Shown here: positions 1-5,267 of the stretch, piece by piece
Layout of the letters: each line of letters starts with the position of its first letter
Position numbering within the stretch: position 1 is the first letter of the stretch
Assembly: GCA_030619185.1 (NCBI GenBank)
Contig: JAUXBW010000135.1
Coordinates: 1 to 6,250 of the forward strand
From: Methyloprofundus sp.
GTDB lineage: Bacteria > Pseudomonadota > Gammaproteobacteria > Methylococcales > Methylomonadaceae
Direction of reading: 5' to 3'
Length of the DNA stretch: 6,250 nucleotides
Program-made: the position numbers and the translations under genes
The notes under the pieces: generated by a model
Databases searched by the model: none
What the model saw: only the letters and a program-made list of their open reading frames with translations
What the model was told of the DNA's origin: nothing

Positions 1-50
1 ATTCTGTTTCCCTTTTGGGGTATTGAGGGGTTAATGATTAAATTAAGCCA

Positions 51-81
51 CAAAAAAAGAACCCCGCCGGAGCGGGGTTCT
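51..81 (-). terminator. Rho-independent terminator of the csp gene
   Basis: A perfect 10-bp inverted repeat (AGAACCCCGC at 58-67, GCGGGGTTCT at 72-81) encloses a 4-base loop. Read on the minus strand, the GC-rich hairpin is followed directly by a run of seven T (the A-run at 52-58). It lies 22 bp past the stop codon of the minus-strand cold shock gene. This is the textbook form of an intrinsic terminator, so csp is probably monocistronic. On the plus strand no T-run follows the hairpin, so it should act in one direction only. Confidence 0.93.
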
Positions 82-103
82 GCGTATCTAAGGCATTTAT
101 ACC

Positions 104-307
104 TTAGGCGGCAGTAACACTCGTAGCCTGCGGACCTTTAGGGCCATCCTCTACTTCATAAACAACTGCCTGACCTTCATTTAATGTTTTAAATCCAGAA
201 CCCTGGATTGCACTAAAATGTACGAATACATCAGCACCACCATCATCCTGAGAGACAAAACCAAAACCTTTAGCTTCGTTGAACCACTTTACTGTACCTG
301 TAGCCAT
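104..307 (-). CDS. CspA-family cold shock protein
   Basis: This 67-residue single cold-shock domain (five-stranded OB fold) should bind single-stranded RNA or DNA in the cytoplasm, as an RNA chaperone or antiterminator. The sequence shows the family signature: KWFN at residues 7-10, the RNP1 motif KGFGFV at 13-18 with its stacking aromatics, and the RNP2 motif VFVHF at 27-31. Full length matches E. coli Csp proteins (about 70 residues). The ATG at 305-307 is preceded by a Shine-Dalgarno-like CAGGTG at 317-322 (9-nt spacing from AGGTG), which supports this start. A strong hairpin terminator follows. The gene diverges from the glycolate operon with no evident functional link. The paralogue (cspA, C, D or E, cold-induced or constitutive) cannot be decided from the protein alone, so no symbol is given. 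Confidence 0.97.
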   Translation of the reverse strand: MATGTVKWFNEAKGFGFVSQDDGGADVFVHFSAIQGSGFKTLNEGQAVVYEVEDGPKGPQATSVTAA

Positions 308-433
308 GTAACTTTACACCTGAAATTAATTAAATAAATAAGAATCGCATACAGCTAGTGAAACGGGGATCCAGAAGGGGGTAACACTGTGGGAACAACC
401 ATTACTGCCAATAACAAAATCTGTAGCACACAT
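308..433 (-). promoter_or_regulatory. Probable 5' untranslated leader of csp
   Basis: If transcription starts just downstream of the -10 box at 434-439, the csp mRNA carries a leader of roughly 120 nt with no credible open reading frame. Long structured leaders are known in E. coli cspA-type mRNAs, where they change fold with temperature. Here I see a ribosome binding site near the 3' end (CAGGTG at 317-322) within an AU-rich stretch, and a C-rich and pyrimidine-rich middle part (about 364-382 on the plus strand). I do not see a clear match to the E. coli cold box. The leader boundary is inferred from the promoter prediction. Confidence 0.4.
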
Positions 434-462
434 ATTATATGAGAATTTCACGCATTTTACCA
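434..462 (-). promoter_or_regulatory. Candidate sigma-70 promoter for csp
   Basis: On the minus strand a perfect TATAAT -10 hexamer occupies 434-439. With a 17-bp spacer the -35 position (457-462) reads TGGTAA, which matches only three of six consensus bases. The surroundings are AT-rich. Position and orientation fit the csp gene, but the -35 is weak, so the promoter may need other contacts or may be misplaced. Confidence 0.45.
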
Positions 463-477
463 GAATTAATTTATAAT
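447..477 (+). promoter_or_regulatory. Weak candidate promoter for the glc operon
   Basis: A perfect TATAAT lies at 472-477. A four-of-six -35 match (TTCACG, 447-452) sits 19 bp upstream, which is longer than ideal. It would give a leader of about 40 nt before the glcD ATG at 524. It overlaps the candidate csp promoter back to back, so the two could compete for polymerase. A second TATAAT at 517-522 abuts the glcD start codon and is an alternative with an equally poor -35. TATAAT arises easily by chance in such AT-rich DNA. Confidence 0.25.
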
Positions 478-523
478 TCAGACTTATATTCTCTGAATGA
501 CAAGATAAAATTGCTCTATAATC

Positions 524-2005
524 ATGAGTCAAATGGCGACTAAATCAAGCATCAACCTACCGCAATTACTAAAGCAACTGCTAACTATTCTTCCCACAGA
601 CGCGGTGCTCTATCAGGAAGAAGACCTGCGCCCATACGAATGTGATGGTCTAGCTGCTTACCGCCAACTACCCTTGATCGTGGCTTTACCCGATAGTAGC
701 GAACAAGTACAAAGTATTTTGCGCCTATGCAATAAAATAAGTCTTCCTGTGGTTGCCAGGGGCGCAGGAACGGGACTCTCTGGTGGAGCATTACCCCATG
801 AGCAGGGGTTATTACTTTGCCTGAGTAAACTGAACAGTATCCTCTCGATTGATAAAGAATTACGTATTGCCCGGGTACAACCAGGCGTATGTAATCTTGC
901 AATTTCACAGGCTATTGAGCACCTTGGTTTGTTTTACGCACCTGATCCTTCATCGCAAATTGCCTGCACTATAGGCGGCAATGTCGCTGAAAACTCTGGG
1001 GGCGTGCATTGTTTAAAATATGGCTTAACGGTACATAACATCCAGCAAATAACAATTGTCAGCATAGACGGTGAACTTATTACCCTTGGCGGCACTGGTC
1101 TGGACTGCCCTGGCTATGATTTACTCGCCTTAATGACGGGATCAGAAGGCATGCTCGGAGTTATTGTTGAAGTTAGCGTAAAACTTTCACCCAGACCTGA
1201 ATGCACACAAACATTACTGGCTGCATTTGATGATATAGGCAAAGCAGGGGATGCCGTCGCCAGCATTATTTCAGCCGGTATCATACCGGCAGGTCTGGAA
1301 ATGATGGATAAATTAGCTATCCAGGCCGCTGAAGACTTTGTACATGCAGGCTACCCAATTGATGCTGCAGCGATTTTACTCTGTGAATTAGACGGCAGTT
1401 TAGCCGAAGTTGCCAGTCATACTGATGCAGTCTATGAACTGCTAACGATAAGTGGTGTGACCGAAGTACGCATTGCAAAAGACAAACAACAAAGCATCAC
1501 CTTCTGGAAAGGCCGTAAAGCTGCTTTCCCGGCGGTAGGTCGCATCTCACCCGATTATTACTGCATGGACGGTACTATTCCGCGAAAAAGCCTGGCTCAA
1601 GTATTGCAAACCATGGCTGAAATGTCACAACAATATGAACTCGCTATCGCCAATGTATTTCATGCGGGTGATGGTAACTTACACCCCTTAATACTATATG
1701 ATGCGAATATCCCAGGTGAGCTGCAACGCGCAGAGAAATTAGGTGCCGCTATTCTGCAGTTATGTATCAAGGTGGGCGGCACCATTACGGGTGAACATGG
1801 CGTGGGTATGGAAAAATTAGATCAAATGTGCGTACAATTCACAGCCATTGAGCTTACCCAGTTTCACGCAATAAAAGCAGCCTTTGACCCTAAATCTTTA
1901 TTAAACCCAGGCAAAGCCATACCAACCCTGCATCGCTGTGCCGAATTTGGTGCCATGCATGTACATCATGGCAAACTTCGCCACCCTGAGCTGGAACGTT
2001 TTTAA
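524..2005 (+). CDS. glcD: Glycolate dehydrogenase FAD-linked subunit GlcD
   Basis: GlcD is the FAD-linked subunit of the GlcDEF complex, which oxidises glycolate to glyoxylate and passes electrons towards the respiratory chain. At 493 residues it is close to E. coli GlcD (about 499). The N-terminal FAD-binding type-4 (PCMH) domain shows RGAGTGLSGGALP at 79-91, PDPSS at 140-144, GGNVAENSGG at 151-160 and TGSEGMLG at 205-212. The C-terminal FAD-oxidase domain shows HAGDGNLHP at 380-388 (metal/substrate-site histidines in this family), GEHGVGMEK at 423-431 and FDPKSLLNPGK at 454-464. The tail RCAEFGAMHVHHG (471-483) is characteristic of GlcD and argues against D-lactate dehydrogenase. The first in-frame ATG (524) follows a stop at 506-508 and lacks a clear Shine-Dalgarno. 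The ATG at 533 is a close alternative. The stop overlaps the glcE start by one base. Confidence 0.96.
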   Translation: MSQMATKSSINLPQLLKQLLTILPTDAVLYQEEDLRPYECDGLAAYRQLPLIVALPDSSEQVQSILRLCNKISLPVVARGAGTGLSGGALPHEQGLLLCLSKLNSILSIDKELRIARVQPGVCNLAISQAIEHLGLFYAPDPSSQIACTIGGNVAENSGGVHCLKYGLTVHNIQQITIVSIDGELITLGGTGLDCPGYDLLALMTGSEGMLGVIVEVSVKLSPRPECTQTLLAAFDDIGKAGDAVASIISAGIIPAGLEMMDKLAIQAAEDFVHAGYPIDAAAILLCELDGSLAEVASHTDAVYELLTISGVTEVRIAKDKQQSITFWKGRKAAFPAVGRISPDYYCMDGTIPRKSLAQVLQTMAEMSQQYELAIANVFHAGDGNLHPLILYDANIPGELQRAEKLGAAILQLCIKVGGTITGEHGVGMEKLDQMCVQFTAIELTQFHAIKAAFDPKSLLNPGKAIPTLHRCAEFGAMHVHHGKLRHPELERF

Positions 2006-3078
2006 TGCACCCTACCCATAATAACCTTAGCGAGCAGCTACAGAATGAAGTTCAGCAAGCCATCGCTACGCATCAGACTTTAACTATTAAAGCAGGGGGA
2101 TCCAAAGATTTTTATGGGCGTGACGTTGTTGCTGACAAGATACTCAATGTGGCAGAGCACCAGGGCATTATCAGCTACGAACCGACTGAACTGGTTATTA
2201 AAGCGCGCGCAGGCACACCCATAAAAGCCATCCAGCAAGCCCTGGTTGAGCATAAGCAAATGCTGGCATTTGAACCTCCAGGCTACAATGGGAAAGCGAC
2301 ATTAGGCGGTACACTTGCGAGTAATTTTTCTGGGCCGCGCAGGGCTTATAGTGGTGCTGCCCGGGACTATGTATTAGGTAGCAGCATCATTAATGGCAAA
2401 GCGGAGCGACTATCTTTTGGTGGTGAAGTCATGAAGAATGTTGCTGGCTATGATGCCTCCCGCCTAATGACGGGTGCATTAGGCACATTAGGTGCCCTAC
2501 TGGATGCATCAATAAAAGTAGTACCTATGCCCGAGGCGGAATTAACGCTGACACATGAAACCACCATTGACACTGCGTTACTAAAGCTGCATCAGTGGTC
2601 TCAACTCCCCTTACCTATTAGTGCTAGTTGTTTTTATCAGGGTAGACTTTATATACGCTTGTCCGGAACAGAAAATGGGATCAATAGTGCCAGGCAAACA
2701 ATTGGCGGAGAATTATTAAATAGTGCAGCTAATTTCTGGCAGTCAATAACAGAACAAACGCACCCTTTTTTCCAGCATAAGCCCGCTTTATGGCGACTCT
2801 CTCTGGCATCGAATACACCTGTTTTAGATATAGAAGGCGACACACTATATGAATGGGGCGGTGCTTTGCGCTGGCTAAAAAGCGATGTCCCACTACAGAG
2901 AATTCGCGCAAACAGCTATTTAAAAAAGGGCCACAGCACTCTGTTTCGTAGCACAGGGATACGCGATCAAATCTTCCAGCCCATGCCTGCACCCTTATTA
3001 AAACTACATCAACGCTTAAAACAGGCTTTTGACCCACAGGGTATTTTCAATATTGGCCGTATGTACCCGGACTTTTGA
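2005..3078 (+). CDS. glcE: Glycolate dehydrogenase FAD-binding subunit GlcE
   Basis: GlcE is the second flavin-type subunit of glycolate dehydrogenase and is needed for activity together with GlcD and GlcF. The protein has 357 residues (E. coli GlcE is about 350). It carries one FAD-binding type-4 domain: IKAGGSKDFYGR at 28-39, LGGTLASNFSGPRR at 100-113, GAARDYVLG at 117-125, and VMKNVAGYDASRLMTGALG at 142-160. It ends with the family's FDPQGIFNIGRM at 342-353. It lacks the HAGDGNLHP block that GlcD carries, as expected for GlcE. Its ATG shares one base with the TAA of glcD (the TAATG at 2003-2007), implying translational coupling within one operon. No defect is seen. Confidence 0.95.
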   Translation: MHPTHNNLSEQLQNEVQQAIATHQTLTIKAGGSKDFYGRDVVADKILNVAEHQGIISYEPTELVIKARAGTPIKAIQQALVEHKQMLAFEPPGYNGKATLGGTLASNFSGPRRAYSGAARDYVLGSSIINGKAERLSFGGEVMKNVAGYDASRLMTGALGTLGALLDASIKVVPMPEAELTLTHETTIDTALLKLHQWSQLPLPISASCFYQGRLYIRLSGTENGINSARQTIGGELLNSAANFWQSITEQTHPFFQHKPALWRLSLASNTPVLDIEGDTLYEWGGALRWLKSDVPLQRIRANSYLKKGHSTLFRSTGIRDQIFQPMPAPLLKLHQRLKQAFDPQGIFNIGRMYPDF

Positions 3079-3104
3079 AAAAACTTACTGAGTAATACTA
3101 TTTT

Positions 3105-4352
3105 ATGCAAACCAGAACCACAGAATACTTTTTAAAAAAAGCACAGGGCTTAGAAGCAGAGAAGATTATTCGTTCCTGTGTGCATTGCGGGTTCTGTAAC
3201 GCAACTTGTCCCACTTATCAATTATTAGGCGATGAACGGGATAGCCCGAGAGGGCGCATTTACCTAATCAAACAAATGCTCGAAGGCCAGACGACTAGCA
3301 GCAATACGCAAGTTCACCTAGATCGTTGCCTAAGCTGCCGTGCTTGCGAAACCACCTGCCCATCCGGGGTACAATATGCTCGTTTAGCCGATATAGGTAG
3401 ACAGTTAATAGAAGAGAAAGTTAGCCGCCCAGTCACCGCTCGCATAACACGCTTTGCGCTAAGAAAGTTACTACCCTACCCCAGACGCTTTGCTCTGCTA
3501 TTAAAAGCAGGACAACTACTTAAACCCATACTCCCTAATTCACTTAAGCGACAAATACCTGATAAACAAAAAGCCAGGCTCAGGCCTGATTATCACCAGG
3601 AAAATCAGGCTCAAACACGGAAAATGCTGATATTAGAGGGTTGCGTACAATCTATCGTAACAAGCAATACCAATAATGCTACAGCAAATATTCTATATAA
3701 GCTCGGCATCGAACTTATTACACCCATCAAGGCGGGTTGCTGCGGCGCTGTCAGTCAACATTTATCCGCTCAACACGAAGCCAGGGATTTTATGCGTCGC
3801 AATATTGATGCCTGGTGGCCTTATATAGAGCAAGGTGCCACTGCCATTGTTATCACCGCGAGCGGCTGCGGTGCCATGATTAAAGAATATGGATATTTGT
3901 TAAGGCAAGATGCGCAATATGCAGAAAAAGCACGGAAAGTCAGTGAATTAGCGAAAGATATCAGTGAAATTCTATCCGCCGAGGAACTACCCCTAACTCG
4001 TATTCAGCCAGCGATTAAACGCATTGCCTTCCAGAGCCCGTGTACTTTACAGCACGCCCAGCAACTTGATGGTGTTGTTGAATCTATTCTTATACGCTGT
4101 GGCTTTGAACTTAGCCCTGTTAGCGACTCTCATTTATGTTGTGGCTCTGCTGGCACTTATTCAATTTTACAAGCTGAGTTATCACAGCAATTACTGCAAA
4201 ACAAAGTTGACGCTTTGCAAAAATACCAGCCAGAACTGATTGCCACTGCCAATATAGGTTGTCAATTGCATTTACAAAGTAAAGCAAATATTCCCGTTAA
4301 GCACTGGATTGAGCTAGTGGATGAAAGCTTAATCCTAGAAAAATTATATTAG
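3105..4352 (+). CDS. glcF: Glycolate dehydrogenase iron-sulfur subunit GlcF
   Basis: GlcF is the electron-transfer subunit that carries electrons from the flavin subunits towards the membrane quinone pool. At 415 residues it is near the usual length (about 407 in E. coli). Two complete [4Fe-4S] motifs of the CxxCxxCxxxCP type are visible, with cysteines at 25, 28, 31, 35 and at 75, 78, 81, 85. They are followed by two cysteine-rich (CCG) domains: GC at 179-180 with GCCGAVSQHL at 211-220 and SGCGAM at 253-258, then C313, LCCGSAGTYS at 344-353 and C386. In heterodisulfide-reductase-like proteins such CCG domains contribute to redox cofactor or cluster binding. The gene begins 26 bp after glcE, with only a weak GAG at 3090-3092 as ribosome binding site. 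A terminator-like structure follows, so it is probably the last gene of the operon. Confidence 0.96.
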   Translation: MQTRTTEYFLKKAQGLEAEKIIRSCVHCGFCNATCPTYQLLGDERDSPRGRIYLIKQMLEGQTTSSNTQVHLDRCLSCRACETTCPSGVQYARLADIGRQLIEEKVSRPVTARITRFALRKLLPYPRRFALLLKAGQLLKPILPNSLKRQIPDKQKARLRPDYHQENQAQTRKMLILEGCVQSIVTSNTNNATANILYKLGIELITPIKAGCCGAVSQHLSAQHEARDFMRRNIDAWWPYIEQGATAIVITASGCGAMIKEYGYLLRQDAQYAEKARKVSELAKDISEILSAEELPLTRIQPAIKRIAFQSPCTLQHAQQLDGVVESILIRCGFELSPVSDSHLCCGSAGTYSILQAELSQQLLQNKVDALQKYQPELIATANIGCQLHLQSKANIPVKHWIELVDESLILEKLY

Positions 4353-4372
4353 AATTACCCGTGTGCAGCTTG

Positions 4373-4427
4373 CGTAACAAGGGCAAACAGCGCAACTCTA
4401 TCTAACCTTGTTAGGTTACGTTTTTTT
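4373..4427 (+). terminator. Probable intrinsic terminator after glcF
   Basis: A T7 tract at 4421-4427 follows pairing sequences that can fold in more than one way. One fold is a 6-bp hairpin, TAACCT (4403-4408) with AGGTTA (4413-4418) and a TGTT loop. A second pairs CGTAAC (4373-4378) with GTTACG (4415-4420), which abuts the T-run, extended by AAGG/CCTT past a small bulge. Either could end the glc transcript about 75 nt after the glcF stop. Stem stability is modest, so termination may be partial and allow read-through into the downstream membrane protein gene. Confidence 0.6.
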
Positions 4428-4452
4428 CTGCTGCGCAATAAAAAATCTAACC
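4414..4452. repeat. Imperfect palindrome, possible REP-like element
   Basis: GGTTA (4414-4418) and a T-run (4421-4427) are mirrored by an A-run (4440-4445) and TAACC (4448-4452). A 2-by-2 mismatch separates the two paired blocks, and a 12-nt loop contains the self-complementary TGCGCA (4432-4437). The right flank continues as CCCGACCTAC. The reverse strand therefore reads GTAGGTCGGGTTAG, a theme I associate with dispersed intergenic palindromes in some proteobacteria. Only one copy is present here, so repeat status is inference. Confidence 0.4.
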
Positions 4453-4467
4453 CGACCTACTAACGAG

Positions 4468-4473
4468 TAAGGA
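4468..4473 (+). promoter_or_regulatory. Ribosome binding site of the 4480 gene
   Basis: TAAGGA, a good match to the Shine-Dalgarno consensus, lies 6 nt before the ATG at 4480. It fixes that start codon and supports the view that this unrecognised reading frame is a real, translated gene. It is the clearest ribosome binding site on the plus strand of this window. Confidence 0.8.
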
Positions 4474-4479
4474 AACATT

Positions 4480-5118
4480 ATGTTTAAATTTTTACCTGGC
4501 ATTATATTGATACAACTGGTGACCTGTGGTCTGATTATCATGGCATTCAATTGGTCACATGACTTTCAACTGGTTATTGTGATTGCCATGATTGGGCTTA
4601 TAACTGCTATATTGTCGGCTTTCTGGTTTTCATCCATTGCACGCAGTATTTCTCATGACCTACAGACAACTCTTCGCGAACAACACGCACAGGATCGCGA
4701 AAATATTTTAAAGCAAGCCGGGAAGGAAAAGGCTAGCGCAATAAAAGAAAAATCCGATTTACAGGATATGCATTCCCGCGAGCGGGAAAGGATACTAGTA
4801 GATAGCGAACGCGAGAAAAGTAATATTCTTGCCCAAAGCTATCAGAAAATAGAAAAAGAAACCCGCAAAGCCCATGCAAAAGCAAATTTCAAGGTGGGAG
4901 CCGCTTTTGCTACGGCTGTTGGGGCGGGTGGGTTATTAATATTCAGTCAGTTAGTCACCGTAGGCGTAATGTTTTTGGTTGCGTCAGGAAGCGGCTTAAG
5001 TGGTTACATCCTGCGCGCCCGGCAAGAGCGTATTTCACGTAACAAGCAAAGGCTTGTTAATAAGCAACGTTTAATAACAGACCAAACAGATATTACTGCA
5101 TTAGGTAACTCGCATTAA
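4480..5118 (+). CDS. Uncharacterised membrane protein with coiled coil
   Basis: I do not recognise this 212-residue protein. Visible architecture: two hydrophobic segments at about residues 5-23 and 30-53 that could form an N-terminal hairpin; then a highly charged, alanine- and glutamate-rich helix at about 58-134 (repeated ERE, REK, KEK and HAKA patterns), likely coiled coil; then a glycine/alanine-rich hydrophobic region at about 138-178, long enough for one or two membrane spans; and a basic tail (RARQERISRNKQR, 179-191). No catalytic motif, cysteine cluster or nucleotide-binding loop is seen. A strong Shine-Dalgarno fixes the start. It follows the glc operon by 127 bp with a likely terminator between, so it probably has its own transcription. 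A scaffold or membrane-organising role is possible from the shape alone, but no function is assigned. Confidence 0.8.
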   Translation: MFKFLPGIILIQLVTCGLIIMAFNWSHDFQLVIVIAMIGLITAILSAFWFSSIARSISHDLQTTLREQHAQDRENILKQAGKEKASAIKEKSDLQDMHSRERERILVDSEREKSNILAQSYQKIEKETRKAHAKANFKVGAAFATAVGAGGLLIFSQLVTVGVMFLVASGSGLSGYILRARQERISRNKQRLVNKQRLITDQTDITALGNSH

Positions 5119-5133
5119 ATAAACCACCCAAAA

Positions 5134-5179
5134 TGGTTACGATTGACTATCGCTATGAGTGCAACGACCCTCGTTACCA
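5134..5179. repeat. Short imperfect inverted repeat
   Basis: TGGTTACGA (5134-5142) and TCGTTACCA (5171-5179) pair at eight of nine positions across a 28-nt spacer. The repeat starts 16 bp after the stop of the membrane protein gene and has no T-run after it, so it does not look like a standard terminator. It lies immediately left of the longer hairpin and may be part of the same element. Chance is a real possibility at this size. Confidence 0.3.
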
Positions 5180-5184
5180 AACCC

Positions 5185-5264
5185 TGTTTGGGAATGCATG
5201 AAGTGTAAGCTCTGCTTAGCGAAGCCTCTCACAGCAGAGCTGTTCATCCATGTATTCCCAAGCG
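5185..5264. repeat. Long imperfect hairpin in the convergent intergenic gap
   Basis: The outer stem is TTGGGAATGCATG (5188-5200) with CATGTATTCCCAA (5249-5261): 13 bp including one G-T wobble, extendable by three more pairs to 5185/5264. A symmetric 8-by-8 internal loop follows, then a perfect 8-bp inner stem GCTCTGCT (5209-5216) with AGCAGAGC (5233-5240) around a 16-nt loop. It lies between two convergent genes and ends only 3-6 bp from the sulfatase stop codon. Neither strand has a T-run after the hairpin, so a bidirectional intrinsic terminator of the usual type is not supported. An mRNA 3'-end stabilising structure or a dispersed palindromic repeat would fit. Confidence 0.7.
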
Positions 5265-5267
5265 AAG

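Noticed and set aside
1..50. Possible gene end or regulatory site at the left edge
   Set aside because: The 50 bases left of the csp terminator show no supported coding frame or clear motif and are too short to interpret.
326..532. Minus-strand open frame of 68 codons between csp and glcD
   Set aside because: It spans the divergent promoter region, has no family signature or convincing ribosome binding site, and its translation is rich in Cys, Ser and Tyr like random frame output. It would also overlap the csp leader.
585..908. Minus-strand open frame of 107 codons inside glcD
   Set aside because: It is fully antisense to the well-conserved FAD domain of glcD and has no recognisable domain, so it is a shadow frame.
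2649..3037. Two overlapping minus-strand open frames inside glcE
   Set aside because: They overlap each other and lie antisense to a strongly supported gene, with no domain signature.
4024..4239. Plus-strand 71-codon frame with hydrophobic translation inside glcF
   Set aside because: The leucine-rich stretch is the out-of-frame reading of the glcF C-terminal CCG domain, whose cysteine motifs are intact in the main frame.
4372..4479. Possible riboswitch controlling the membrane protein gene
   Set aside because: Alternative hairpins exist, but I recognise no known aptamer motif. A terminator or palindromic repeat explains the sequence more simply.
5134..5264. Possible insertion-sequence remnant or attachment site
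   Set aside because: Inverted repeats are present, but there is no transposase fragment, no flanking target-site duplication that I can see, and no tRNA gene or integrase nearby.
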